This document shows, in pieces, positions 46,320-54,855 of a DNA stretch of 64,000 bases. The DNA comes from Gillisella terrae (GTDB lineage Bacteria > Pseudomonadota > Alphaproteobacteria > Rhizobiales > Rhizobiaceae). The first letter of the stretch is position 1. Each line of letters begins with the position of its first letter. The stretch is taken from the NCBI RefSeq assembly GCF_004801395.1, contig NZ_SSOA01000001.1:310001-374000 (forward strand), in the 5' to 3' direction. The translations under genes and the position numbers were made by a program. The notes beneath the pieces were generated by a model. It saw nothing but the letters and a program-made list of their open reading frames with translations. It searched no databases and was not told where the DNA came from.

Positions 46320-46461
46320 CTTTCTTCGCTTTCGCGCGTGAAATAAGGACGAAAAAATGGAGGCCCGGTTTGGGGGAACCGGTTTCCACTTCTTCCTGAC
46401 ACGCTATATCGCTCGTAAAATCCTTCAAAAAGCCTCGGAATTGAAAATAGCAACGGTTCTG

Positions 46462-46570
46462 CTGCTTAATTCCTTAAATCGGAATCGATTTAAGGAGAAA
46501 ATTATGCAGCAGATTAAAAATGTTACAGTGTCCTTTGTGCGCCATATATGGCGCACAAAGGACACTGTAA
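46462..46570 (+). repeat. Nested-palindrome repeat, copy 5 (best-preserved)
   Basis: Block A (46462-46510) contains CCTTAAATCGGAATCGATTT with outer arms CTGCTTAATT / AATTATGCAG. Block B (46523-46570) is a perfect 48-bp palindrome: arms TTACAGTGTCCTTTGTGCGC and its complement around CATATATG. This is the reference copy for the family. It lies in the 327-bp gap between the exported protein and tRNA-Ile2. Confidence 0.92.
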
Positions 46571-46646
46571 GTGCATGAATCAGTAAGGGCGATGCCAAGC
46601 CGCAGCATTTCTGTGCTGCTGCATAATTCATATCTTATGCGACAAA

Positions 46647-46722
46647 TGGTGGGCCCGGAGGGACTCGAACCCCCAACCAAGCGGTTATGAGCCGCCGGCT
46701 CTAACCATTGAGCTACAGGCCC
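46647..46722 (-). tRNA. ileX: tRNA-Ile2 (anticodon CAT, lysidine type)
   Basis: A 76-nt cloverleaf on the minus strand, with GGGCCTG acceptor 5' arm, TAGCTCAATGGTTAGAGC D-arm, CTCATAA anticodon loop (CAT at 46687-46689), GGTTCGAGTCC T-arm and an encoded CCA. The acceptor stem and the CTCATAA-CGCTTGG region resemble tRNA-Ile2 (CAU read as AUA after TilS modification) rather than elongator or initiator Met. The identity rests on resemblance, so Met is not fully excluded. Confidence 0.85.
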
Positions 46723-46883
46723 GTTTGGCGTGAGGCCAAAGGTGAGTGCTGGCAATGGCACCAGCGCTTCGCGTTGATGCTCTAGCGGAAAACCTTTTCC
46801 TCGACAAGCCTTTGCCGCATTACCTTCACAATAGGTTGCGCATTATCCAAGATCTTATAGTGGGTCGTATGGGAGAAAGTAGT

Positions 46884-47630
46884 ATGGCTGGTTTTTTGAA
46901 GACGCAACAGGCGTTGATGGCCGGGGTTTTGTTGATGGGCGTCGGAATGGCTTTGCCTGCCTGGGCGCAGGAGGCGAGCCGGGCGGAGGCTGTGATCAAT
47001 GTGGAGGGGCAGGGGGAGGCCAGTCTGGCACCCAATATGGCCATTATGCAATTGGGCGTCGTCACTGAAGATGAGGCGGCAGAGCAGGCGTTGAAATCCA
47101 ACACACTCGCGATGGCGGGCGTGATGAAAATGTTGAACGGCCAAGGTGTTGCGGATCGTGATATCCAAACATCCGGTTTTGAAATCACCCCCCGCTATCA
47201 GCATGTTGCCGACGATAAGCAGGATGGCAAAGCGCCCAAGATCGATGGTTACAGCGTCAGCAACGGATTGAGCGTCCGCGTTCGCGATCTGGCTAAATTG
47301 GGTGGCATTATTGATGGGGCTGTTCAGCTTGGCGTCAATCAGGCTGGGGCCATCCGCTTTACCAATGATAAGCCGGAGCTGGCGATCAACGATGCGCGTA
47401 AGCAAGCCATGGAAGATGCAATGACCAAAGCCAAAACACTGGCAGAGGCGGCAGGCGTCAAGCTTGGTCGGATTGTTTCCATCAATGAAAACGCCTCTCG
47501 GCCCTTTGAGCAAACCATGATGATGAAAACCAGCATGGCAAGGGATATGCCCATGGCACCCACTCCGATTGCAGCGGGCGAAAACACCTATCGTGTCACT
47601 GTGAATGTCACGTTTGCGCTGGCGCAATAG
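46884..47630 (+). CDS. SIMPL-domain periplasmic protein (BP26/Omp28 family)
   Basis: A 248-residue exported protein. The signal peptide is residues 1-30 (ALMAGVLLMGVGMALPAWAQ). The mature part is a SIMPL/DUF541 domain: VINVEGQGEASLAPNMAIMQ at its start, DIQTSGFEITPRYQ in the middle and GENTYRVTVNVTFALAQ at the end. Homologues include the Brucella periplasmic immunogenic protein BP26, which forms ring-shaped oligomers. GGGAGAAAG lies upstream of the ATG at 46884; the frame is open to 46746 but that part overlaps sequence next to the tRNA. Confidence 0.88.
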   Translation: MAGFLKTQQALMAGVLLMGVGMALPAWAQEASRAEAVINVEGQGEASLAPNMAIMQLGVVTEDEAAEQALKSNTLAMAGVMKMLNGQGVADRDIQTSGFEITPRYQHVADDKQDGKAPKIDGYSVSNGLSVRVRDLAKLGGIIDGAVQLGVNQAGAIRFTNDKPELAINDARKQAMEDAMTKAKTLAEAAGVKLGRIVSINENASRPFEQTMMMKTSMARDMPMAPTPIAAGENTYRVTVNVTFALAQ

Positions 47631-47636
47631 CCTTTA

Positions 47637-47666
47637 AAAAAAGCCCTGATTTTGCAATCAGGGCTG
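47637..47666 (-). terminator. Terminator downstream of the first omp gene
   Basis: The stem AGCCCTGATT / AATCAGGGCT with a TTGC loop. The T run (as A 47637-47643) is on the minus-strand side, so it mainly serves the omp gene ending at 47777; the hairpin also follows the SIMPL gene. Confidence 0.75.
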
Positions 47667-47776
47667 TCGTGCAATATCTGAAGCTGAAATTGTTTTCAGA
47701 TGAAAATTTTTCATTGTATTCAATTATATGCAGCGCCACGCATTGTGTAAATTGCGCGGCGCTGCACCGTTCTAAA

Positions 47777-48421
47777 TTAGAACTTTACGCCCACGCCAAC
47801 GTTGATAACGTGCTGCTTTAGGTCAAATTTCGCGTCCCTCAGAGTCTTGGAGCCAAAATCGTTGTAACGATATTCACCACGAGCGAAGATGCGGTCGGTC
47901 ACGGCATAGTCAACGCCACCGCCAATGGTCCAGCCGCTGAATGTCTTCTTGCTGGTGGCATTAATGTCAGACTCGTAAAATTTACCCTTCGTTGCGGTCC
48001 AGCCACCGGCTACAAAGAGCAATGCTCTGTCTACAGCGTAGCCGGCGCGGGCGCGGGCTGAGCCGGAAAGATCCGTTTTGAAGTTATTAATTCCGACTGT
48101 TTTTTTGTTCCAGTCGTAGTTCAGGTCGCCTTCGGCACCGAGAATGACATTGTTGCCAACATCAAAGTTCCAACCGGCAAAAGTGCCAATACGTCCGCCT
48201 TTGAATGTTGCTTTCGCGGAGTCGCCCAAATCGTCGGTCGTCTTGGCCTTCAGGGAGCCATAGCCGCCCAACGCACCGACGTAACCGCCAGCCCAGGAGA
48301 ATGTTGCAGGTGCTTCAACCGCCGCAGGTGCAGACGGAACTTCGTCCACGGCATCTGCCGCTATGGCAACGCTTGAAAATACAACAGAAGCAATGGTTGC
48401 AAACAGAATCGATTTTGTCAT
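47777..48421 (-). CDS. Outer-membrane beta-barrel protein, Omp25/Omp31 family
   Basis: A 214-residue outer-membrane protein. The signal peptide is about residues 1-22 (ending VAIAADA). It has the family opening FSWAGGYVGALGGYG, the internal GWNFDVGNNVILGAEGDLNY (about 90-109) and the C-terminal HVINVGVGVKF with terminal Phe for BAM recognition. It should form an eight-stranded barrel, as in Brucella Omp25/31 and rhizobial RopB. GGAG precedes the ATG at 48419-48421. Paralogue of the gene at 48820, from which it is separated by a degenerate repeat. Confidence 0.92.
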   Translation of the reverse strand: MTKSILFATIASVVFSSVAIAADAVDEVPSAPAAVEAPATFSWAGGYVGALGGYGSLKAKTTDDLGDSAKATFKGGRIGTFAGWNFDVGNNVILGAEGDLNYDWNKKTVGINNFKTDLSGSARARAGYAVDRALLFVAGGWTATKGKFYESDINATSKKTFSGWTIGGGVDYAVTDRIFARGEYRYNDFGSKTLRDAKFDLKQHVINVGVGVKF

Positions 48422-48637
48422 TTTTAAACTCCACACAATCGGAATGCGCGCCTAGATAGTGGGAGTGCAGCCGAATGTATGTAGCGGATTTGCAACACTT
48501 CTCCATAAGGTTGTTTCTATTTTAGATGTGCCTATTTTAACGGGTTTTACCCCCTATATTCTTTGGGAGGTAATTCGCCGTTGGGCGGCACCTAGGCAAG
48601 GATGGTGTGGGGATGATGGAAAAGAGTTTCCGCTGGA

Positions 48638-48717
48638 GCGTTTAGAAAATTATCTAACAGATTTAAAGTGTTGCAGCTTTCTTTGTGTGTCATGCATGGC
48701 GCACAAAGAACGCTGTA
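48638..48717 (+). repeat. Nested-palindrome repeat, degenerate partial copy
   Basis: TTTAGAAAATTATCTAACAG followed by ATTTAAAGTGTTGCAG resembles the end of block A plus the junction. Block B (about 48670-48717) keeps TTCTTTGTGTG / GCGCACAAAGAA around CATGCATGG. It lies in the 398-bp gap between the two omp genes, which otherwise holds only a promoter and a terminator. Confidence 0.65.
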
Positions 48718-48769
48718 GAGAGGTCAGATTCGAATGGTGAATCGACAGCAGATTTTTTGTGCTGCGCAT

Positions 48770-48801
48770 AAAAAAAGCCCCGGTTTCATCAACCGGGGCT
48801 T
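48770..48801 (-). terminator. Terminator of the second omp gene
   Basis: On the minus strand the stem AGCCCCGGTT / AACCGGGGCT with loop GATGA is followed by seven T, 19 bp past the stop at 48820. Confidence 0.9.
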
Positions 48802-48819
48802 CTTGTCTGCTGGGGCAGA

Positions 48820-49470
48820 TTAGAACTTCATACCCACGCCAACGTTGATGACGTTTTGCGACAGATCGCGAACGTTGTTGCCACCAAAGAAGTTCTTGGA
48901 GCCGTAATCGTTGTAGCGATATTCAGCGCGGGTGAAGATTTTGTCGGTCACAGCGTAGTCAACGCCAGCACCAACGGTCCAGCCATTCACCATTTCACCG
49001 GTGTTTACGCCAGTGGCGCTATCCTTGAACTTGGCACCAGCGCCAGTCCAACCACCTGCAACGTAGAGCAGGGCCTTATCCATTGCATAACCAGCGCGGG
49101 CACGGACCGAACCAGAAAGCTCTGTTCCAAAGTTCTGGCTGCCGAAGCTGCTCTTGTTCCAGTCGTAGTTCAGGTCGCCTTCGGCACCGAGAATGACATT
49201 GTTGCCCATGTCAAAGTTCCAGCCAGCGAAGCCGCCCATACGGCCGCCATCAAAATCCTGCTTGGAAGAGCCAGAAGGGCCGCTAACCCGACCGTCAGCC
49301 CAGCCATAGCCGCCATGAACACCGGCGTAGCCGCCAGCCCATGAAAACACAGGAGCAGGTGTGTCGACTGCTGCCGGTGGTGCTGGGATGGTTTCAACAG
49401 CGTCAGCCGCGAATGCCGCACCAGACATAAACAAGGATGCTACACCAGCAGCAAGAATGATCTTCTTCAT
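48820..49470 (-). CDS. Outer-membrane beta-barrel protein, Omp25/Omp31 family (paralogue)
   Basis: A 216-residue protein with a signal peptide (MKKIILAAGVASLFMSG, cleavage near AFAADA). The same landmarks as the neighbouring copy are present: FSWAGGYAGVHGGYGW, GWNFDMGNNVILGAEGDLNY and terminal NVINVGVGMKF. The block around GAEGDLNYDWNK is identical in both, while loops differ, pointing to an old tandem duplication. TGGAGAATT lies eight bases before the ATG at 49468-49470. It has its own terminator, so the two omp genes are separate transcripts. Confidence 0.93.
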   Translation of the reverse strand: MKKIILAAGVASLFMSGAAFAADAVETIPAPPAAVDTPAPVFSWAGGYAGVHGGYGWADGRVSGPSGSSKQDFDGGRMGGFAGWNFDMGNNVILGAEGDLNYDWNKSSFGSQNFGTELSGSVRARAGYAMDKALLYVAGGWTGAGAKFKDSATGVNTGEMVNGWTVGAGVDYAVTDKIFTRAEYRYNDYGSKNFFGGNNVRDLSQNVINVGVGMKF

Positions 49471-49692
49471 TTTCAATTCTCCAAAGTTGCCCTAACGCTT
49501 GAAATAGGTCCTTACCCCAATTTAACGAGAGCCATTTTCAACTTTTCTCGCAGATCTTGGCTTTTTTCAGTCAAAAACCGGTCTGTTTTGCAAAGTTTAT
49601 TTTTTCTTTGGGTGGGAACTTTTATGTCGGTTGCGTATTCGCCAGCTCCTGCAAAAGGTATTGAAAGTGGGCATTGAGAACGTCATCGGGTA

Positions 49693-50589
49693 TCAGGCCG
49701 CGCTCTTGTCATCCCTCATAGGCAAATTGTTTGCGAATTTGCGGGCACCAACCACGCAGGCCACAACGGCAAGGGCTGTTGCTAGCATGGCAGGGCTGAC
49801 GGTCTCATGTAAAAATGCGGCAGCCAGCGCGAGGCCAAAAAACGGCTGAAGCAATTGCAATTGGCCAACAGCGGCAATGCCGCCCATTGCCAAACCGCGA
49901 TACCAGAAAATAAATCCTATCAGCATGCTGAAGACGGAGACATAGGCCAAGCCCAGCCAGGCAGGTGTCTGCACCTGTGCAAAGGCGGATGGCATGGTCA
50001 TGATGCTCAGGGTGATGCTGGCGGGCAGGGCAAGCGTGAGCGCCCAGCAAATAACCTGCCAGCCGCCAAGATGGCGCGACAGCCTCGCGCCCTCGGCATA
50101 GCCAAGGCCACAGATTAAAATCGCCAAAAGCATCAAAAGATCACCAAACGAAGCCGAAGCCGCCCCTTGTGTCAGGGCAAAACTTGCCACCAACAGGCCG
50201 CCAGCGACGGAAAAAAGCCAGAAAATCGGGTGAGGGCGGTCGCCGCCGCGCAAAACCCCAAAAAGGGCGGTAGAGAGCGGCAACAGGCCAATAAACACCA
50301 GCGAATGGGCGGAGGTGATGTGCTGGAGCGCCAAAGCGGTCAGCAGTGGAAAGCCGATGACCACGCAAAGCGACACAACGGCAAGCGCCAGCGCTTCGCG
50401 CCCGGTCGGTCGTGCCTGACGATTTGCCAGCAGCAGAAGGCAGCCCAGCACGCCCGCAATTGTTGCTCGCGCAACAGTGAGAAAGGCGGGATCAAAGCCC
50501 TCAACGGCTGCGCGGGTGGCAGGCAAAGAACCGCTGAAAATGACCATGCCGATAAAGCCGTTGATCCATCCGCTTGTTGTTGTGTTCAT
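49693..50589 (-). CDS. EamA/DMT-family permease
   Basis: A 298-residue membrane protein with about ten hydrophobic segments in two EamA repeats: GWINGFIGMVIFSGSLPATR at the start (with the conserved SGSLPATR), and IAAVGQLQLLQPFFGLALAA in the second repeat. AAGGGGC lies upstream of the ATG at 50587-50589; the longer frame is discarded since it overlaps the promoter of the divergent gene. Divergent from a MocR-type regulator, a pairing often seen for exporters controlled by such regulators. Substrate unknown. Confidence 0.9.
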   Translation of the reverse strand: MNTTTSGWINGFIGMVIFSGSLPATRAAVEGFDPAFLTVARATIAGVLGCLLLLANRQARPTGREALALAVVSLCVVIGFPLLTALALQHITSAHSLVFIGLLPLSTALFGVLRGGDRPHPIFWLFSVAGGLLVASFALTQGAASASFGDLLMLLAILICGLGYAEGARLSRHLGGWQVICWALTLALPASITLSIMTMPSAFAQVQTPAWLGLAYVSVFSMLIGFIFWYRGLAMGGIAAVGQLQLLQPFFGLALAAAFLHETVSPAMLATALAVVACVVGARKFANNLPMRDDKSAA

Positions 50590-50710
50590 TTTAAAAGCCC
50601 CTTGGCAGACCTTGTGCTTGTCTGTGGCTGTTTTGGCTTGATGCGTCGCAAATACCAGATACGGTGCAGTACAATTTTTAAAAACTGTTATGCTTACGGG
50701 AGCAATACAG

Positions 50711-52120
50711 ATGACCTTGATGCAGACAGCCATGCGGCCAGGAAGCACACGAATTGAGGCTGTCATGGCGGCCATCTCTGAGCGGATTGCAGCCCGCAGC
50801 CTGCCGCCGGGTGCAAAATTGCCCTCGGTGCGGGGCTTTGCAAAAACAATGCATGTGTCTGTATCGACCGTGGTGGAAGCCTATGAGAGGTTGGCGGCGC
50901 AAGGTTTGGTGCGCGCCAGGCCGGGATCCGGCTTTTATGTGGCAGCACCGCTGGCCCCTTTGTCGCTGGCGCAGATCGAGCCGAGGCTGGATCGGGAAAT
51001 GGACCCGCTTTGGGTGTCGCGCCAATCGCTGGAATCGGGCTTGGCGGTGTTGAAACCGGGTTGCGGTTGGCTGCCGCCATCATGGATGCCAGAGGCGGCA
51101 TTGCGCCGGGCGATGCGGCATTTGGCGCGTGCTGACACTTCCGTTTTGACAGACTATGGCATGCCGCTGGGCCTCTTGGCTTTGCGGCAAGTGCTTTCGC
51201 GGCGCATGGCAGAGCACGGCATGGGTGTTGCTCCAGACCAGATCATGCTGACAGAATCGGGCACCCATGCGCTGGACCTGATCTGCCGTTTTTTGCTGGA
51301 GCCGGGAGATTGCGTACTGGTCGATGATCCTTGCTACTTTAATTTCAATGCGTTGCTGCGGGCGCATCGGGTCAAGATTGTCGGGGTTGCCTATCGCCAT
51401 GATGGCCCGGATATTGAGCAATTTTCCAAATTGGTCGCGGAGCACCGTCCTCGGCTTTATCTGACCAATTCCGGCGTGCATAACCCCACGGGGGCCAGCC
51501 TCTCGCCCGTCAATGCCCATCGGGTACTGACCCTTGCTGATCAGGCGGGATTGGTCATTGTTGAGGATGATATTTTTGCCGATTTTGAAGAGGTGGCATC
51601 GGCGCGCCTCTCAGCCTTTGATGGCTTGAACCGGGTTGTTCAGATTGGCAGCTTTTCCAAAACGCTGTCGGCCTCCGTGCGCTGCGGATATATTGCCGCC
51701 AAACCAGACTGGATTGACGGGCTGGTGGATTTAAAAATCGCCACCAGCTTTGGTGGCGGGCGGATGGCGGCGGAACTGGTGCTGGCCATGCTCACCGATG
51801 GCAGTTATCGCAAATATCTGGAAGGGCTTCGCGCCCGCCTTGCCTCGGCGCGTGATGAGGTGACGGCGCGCCTGGCATCGCTTGGCATCAAACCCGTTCT
51901 TCGGCCACGCGCTGGCATGGTGCTCTGGTGCCAGCTTCCAAGCGGTGTTGATTCTGCCGTTTTGGCCCGCCATTGCCTGCAAGATGATGTGGTTCTGGCA
52001 CCCGGCAATGTGTTCAGCCAATCGCAAACAGCCGGTCAGTTCATGCGGTTCAATGTGTCGCAAATGGATGATCCGCGGATTTATCAGTCTCTGGCGCGCG
52101 GATTGGACGCCATAGGATAG
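50711..52120 (+). CDS. MocR-family (GntR-HTH/aminotransferase) regulator
   Basis: A 469-residue fusion. The N-terminal GntR-type winged helix (about 10-75) has AISERIAARSLPPGAKLPSV then RGFAKTMHVSVSTVVEAYER. The C-terminal part is a fold-type I aminotransferase-like domain with NSGVHNPTGASLS and the PLP-binding Lys in IGSFSKTLSASVRCGY. MocR regulators sense PLP or aminated ligands. GGGAG lies eight bases before the ATG at 50711; another ATG seven codons upstream is less well placed. Divergent from the EamA exporter, its likely target. Confidence 0.93.
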   Translation: MTLMQTAMRPGSTRIEAVMAAISERIAARSLPPGAKLPSVRGFAKTMHVSVSTVVEAYERLAAQGLVRARPGSGFYVAAPLAPLSLAQIEPRLDREMDPLWVSRQSLESGLAVLKPGCGWLPPSWMPEAALRRAMRHLARADTSVLTDYGMPLGLLALRQVLSRRMAEHGMGVAPDQIMLTESGTHALDLICRFLLEPGDCVLVDDPCYFNFNALLRAHRVKIVGVAYRHDGPDIEQFSKLVAEHRPRLYLTNSGVHNPTGASLSPVNAHRVLTLADQAGLVIVEDDIFADFEEVASARLSAFDGLNRVVQIGSFSKTLSASVRCGYIAAKPDWIDGLVDLKIATSFGGGRMAAELVLAMLTDGSYRKYLEGLRARLASARDEVTARLASLGIKPVLRPRAGMVLWCQLPSGVDSAVLARHCLQDDVVLAPGNVFSQSQTAGQFMRFNVSQMDDPRIYQSLARGLDAIG

Positions 52121-52267
52121 GCCGATGGATCGAGATTTTTGTGGTGAAGGTGTCCGCCGCCTTTTTCTCTGTGGAAAGATTATGGTTTCATTTATCGTCA
52201 GGGGAACGCCAACCATTTAGAAACTCTTAAGCACGATAATGCCGCGCAAGACAGCGAGGAATCGATC

Positions 52268-53077
52268 ATGGCGGCTAGAAAAGCAGGTGGACGAAAGCCA
52301 AGCGGCAGCGCAAGGCGCAAGCCCGCGCGCCGAGCGGCAAGCTCCAGCGGCGGCTTGTGGCTTTGGGTTGGTGCGTTGGTATTGGTGGTTGGCGGCGTAT
52401 CTGCCTATGATCACCGGGCAAATTTGCCGGGCTGGGTGGATAAGACCTTTGGTTTTGGCGGAAAAGAAATCGCAAAGCTTGAGGGTAAAAAGACGTCTGA
52501 GCCAGCGATACCCCTATCGTCTGTGCCAACGCCCGCCGCACGTCGGCTGGACACTGCTCCTTTGCCGCCTGCGACAACCATGACACCGACGGAATCGATG
52601 ACACCGCGCGAGCGTGCTCAATTGCCGTTGCCGCCGGCAACAACCTTGGTGCCTGAAGTCTCTGGCCAGACGGTTGCGTCCATTGCGCCCGGAAACATCG
52701 ACCGCAAGATCGACCGCAAGCAGGTTTCGGCCCGCTTTTATTACTGTGGCACCAGCGGGCTCAACAATTGCGTGGTCGATGGTGATACATTCTGGCTGAA
52801 CAAGGAAAAAATTCGCGTCGCAGACATTGATGCGCCGGAAACAGAACAGGCCAAATGCAAATCGGAGCGCGATCGGGGCTTTGCGGCCAAGGTGCGTTTG
52901 CGTGAGCTGCTCAATGCCGGTGGGTTCGAGGTCGAATCCTTTGGCACCCGTGATGTCGATCAATATGGTCGCAAGCTGCGTGTGGTGACCCGTGATGGCC
53001 GCTCGCTTGGTGGCATCCTGGTGCAGGAAGGGTTGGCACGGCCATGGACCGGCCATCGTATGCCCTGGTGCAATTGA
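52268..53077 (+). CDS. Membrane-anchored thermonuclease (SNase) family protein
   Basis: A 269-residue protein. A basic N-terminus (KPSGSARRKPARR) precedes one transmembrane helix (LWLWVGALVLVVGGVSAY, about 30-47), then a Pro/Thr/Ala-rich spacer, and an SNase domain from about 155. The catalytic set is CVVDGDTFWLNKEKIRVADI with DAPETEQAKC, and the downstream DVDQYGRKLRVV carries the catalytic Arg. Probably a Ca2+-dependent nuclease on the periplasmic side. Cys pairs in YYCGTSGLNNC suggest a disulfide. GAGGA precedes the ATG. Confidence 0.88.
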   Translation: MAARKAGGRKPSGSARRKPARRAASSSGGLWLWVGALVLVVGGVSAYDHRANLPGWVDKTFGFGGKEIAKLEGKKTSEPAIPLSSVPTPAARRLDTAPLPPATTMTPTESMTPRERAQLPLPPATTLVPEVSGQTVASIAPGNIDRKIDRKQVSARFYYCGTSGLNNCVVDGDTFWLNKEKIRVADIDAPETEQAKCKSERDRGFAAKVRLRELLNAGGFEVESFGTRDVDQYGRKLRVVTRDGRSLGGILVQEGLARPWTGHRMPWCN

Positions 53078-53101
53078 TCGAAAATGGGGGAAGGGCGAAA
53101 A

Positions 53102-53626
53102 TTAATCGCGCCTTTGCTCATTTTTTTCTGCGTCTGGTGGAACAATCTGATTGATGAGGAGTTCGGCCAGCGCATGGAGAATAGCCCCTACCATGCCGCC
53201 GACCATCACTTCGGTTGCGCGATAGAGTCCTGCTGTCCAAACCGGCACGGCAGGATGACCGTGGGCTGTGAGAAAAACAATGGGTGTGGTCCACATGCAC
53301 ACCCGTAAAAGGGGGGAGAAGCGCGCGATGACAGCGCAAATTGCAACGGCAATGGCCAGTTGGACTGTGATGCTTGCACCAAAAGGATCTGTGGCAAGTG
53401 AAACAGCAACGGCTGCCGAGATGCCGATGAGTGTCCCACCAAACCGCCCCACCATAGCGTCTTTTGTTTCATTGATCTTCTCTTGAGAGACAATGATGGC
53501 TGACATGGAAGCCCAGACCGGATGCGGCAGCGCCAAGGCTGATGCTAAACCATAAGACAGACTGGCCGCAGCGGAGCAGCGAAGGACAAAGGCGAGGTGA
53601 CGGATAAAGTCGTGACGGCTCATCAT
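53102..53626 (-). CDS. FUSC-family membrane protein (short)
   Basis: A 174-residue protein with five or six hydrophobic segments. HPVWASMSAIIVSQEKINET (about 38-57), RFGGTLIGISAAVAV and MWTTPIVFLTAHGHP fit the FUSC/aromatic-acid exporter membrane module (AaeB N-terminal part). It lacks the second half of full-length exporters, so it may be a free-standing domain, a subunit or a remnant. It is convergent with the thermonuclease gene, ends overlapping nothing. The start at 53624-53626 has only a weak purine-rich site; the frame extends 15 codons further. Confidence 0.72.
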   Translation of the reverse strand: MMSRHDFIRHLAFVLRCSAAASLSYGLASALALPHPVWASMSAIIVSQEKINETKDAMVGRFGGTLIGISAAVAVSLATDPFGASITVQLAIAVAICAVIARFSPLLRVCMWTTPIVFLTAHGHPAVPVWTAGLYRATEVMVGGMVGAILHALAELLINQIVPPDAEKNEQRRD

Positions 53627-53956
53627 TTTCTTTCGTGTCGTCGCTCCCACGTTAGTTAACAACGGCCTCAAAAACGATGCAATGACAAAGTAAGTTGTAC
53701 CAGGATTGGAAACGAAATTGAAATATTTAGATATTTCTAATTTTATCTTTTCCAGTTGCGTTTTATCAATGAAAACTGCGCATTCTCATCATCGGGGCCT
53801 AAGTTTTTCTCAATAGTTTCAATGATGGCAATGAGAAGATTTGAAATTCGCCTGCCATGAAAGCTTTCCGGTTTTGCCACGTTTTTGCCTTCTGCACGAC
53901 ACTTGCCTGTTACAGGATTGATGCATGATCTAACGATATAAAAGGAGAACAGAAAC
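53627..53956. other. Intergenic region upstream of the FUSC gene
   Basis: A 330-bp divergent AT-rich gap. A 71-codon minus-strand frame (53743-53958) is present but has no good ribosome-binding site and overlaps the start of the plus-strand gene at 53957, so I do not count it. I see no repeat or strong hairpin. Confidence 0.4.
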
Positions 53957-54181
53957 ATGACCTACGATTTTCAGGATATGACAATGTCCGAGATGCTGAG
54001 AGATCCTTTGATCCGTCTGATGCTGCGCGCAGATGGTATTTCGCTCAGTGATTTTGCCTCCATGCTGGATGATGCCGCACGCCAGAGCGGCAAGTCCCGC
54101 CGCGATGCAAAGCTTGCGATTCCGGCTCCCCATATTATTTGCCAGAATGCTTCGCAAATGTGCTCATCTCGGACTGTTTGA
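53957..54181 (+). CDS. Small protein of unknown function
   Basis: A 74-residue ORF with a very strong AAAGGAG site 10 bases before the ATG. The N-terminal half (MTYDFQDMTMSEMLRDPLIR, LMLRADGISLSDFASMLDDAA) is acidic and helical and resembles short uncharacterised proteins of Rhizobiales that begin with a DPLI-x-MLRAD pattern. The C-terminal 30 residues look less ordered. Function unknown. It is followed by a 200-bp spacer and the exported protein at 54384. Confidence 0.7.
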   Translation: MTYDFQDMTMSEMLRDPLIRLMLRADGISLSDFASMLDDAARQSGKSRRDAKLAIPAPHIICQNASQMCSSRTV

Positions 54182-54383
54182 GACAGATGTGATGCGAATG
54201 ATAAATATGCCAATCATGATGCGGACCAAACGGCCAACAAGCGCTTATCTGGTTCGCATCATCTTGATTGTCTGTTGCGCTCGGTGTTTTATAAACGCCA
54301 AATATGCTGCATGATTTTTTGAAGCGATTTTTATGCCTCGAATTGTGCAGTCCGTTTTGGATTCGACAGCGCAAGGCTATTTT

Positions 54384-54854
54384 ATGAGTATTTTCCGGCT
54401 TTTCTGCTCAATTGTTCTCATCGCCTTTGCCCCTTCCGCTTTCGCTGAGGAGAGCGCTCAGCCGCAATTTGGCACCGTCGGCGGCCGCTGTCTGACACTT
54501 TTCATCGGTACACAGGATTTTTCCAAGCTGTGTGAAGAGCAACTGGGGCGCAGCCTGCAACCGGACGGGCGAACCGGGGTCTATTTTTTCGTCGGATCGA
54601 CGCATATCATTACCTTCAGCGGCCGATCGAAAGAGGATCGAACCCGCGACCAAACCAAGCTGGATTCGATTGCGGTTGACGAGCTTGTTCTCAATGATGG
54701 GCAAGGTGGCAAAGCAGGGCCGCAGCATATTTCCGCGAAAGGCACCTGCGACACGGCACAGGAAACCGACAAGCTCTATCTGGTCAGTTGTCGCGGCACT
54801 TTGGAAAAGGGAACGACATTTTCGGCCAGCTTCCAGATTGATACGTCGCTCTAA
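54384..54854 (+). CDS. Hypothetical exported protein
   Basis: A 156-residue protein. The signal peptide is MSIFRLFCSIVLIAFAPSAF with cleavage near AFAEES. The mature part is predicted beta-rich with two or more cysteines (GGRCLTLFIG, DFSKLCEEQLG, KGTCDTAQ, LVSCRG) that could pair in the periplasm. I recognise no domain. The open frame begins 17 codons earlier at 54333; AAGG lies near the chosen ATG and the signal peptide starts there. A triplet of 45-bp palindromes begins just past the stop. Confidence 0.65.
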   Translation: MSIFRLFCSIVLIAFAPSAFAEESAQPQFGTVGGRCLTLFIGTQDFSKLCEEQLGRSLQPDGRTGVYFFVGSTHIITFSGRSKEDRTRDQTKLDSIAVDELVLNDGQGGKAGPQHISAKGTCDTAQETDKLYLVSCRGTLEKGTTFSASFQIDTSL

Positions 54855-54855
54855 A

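Noticed and set aside
46647..46722. tRNA as a phage or island attachment site
   Set aside because: No integrase and no direct repeat of the tRNA 3' end was seen nearby.
53743..53958. 71-codon minus-strand frame
   Set aside because: No ribosome-binding site and overlap with the strong start of the gene at 53957.
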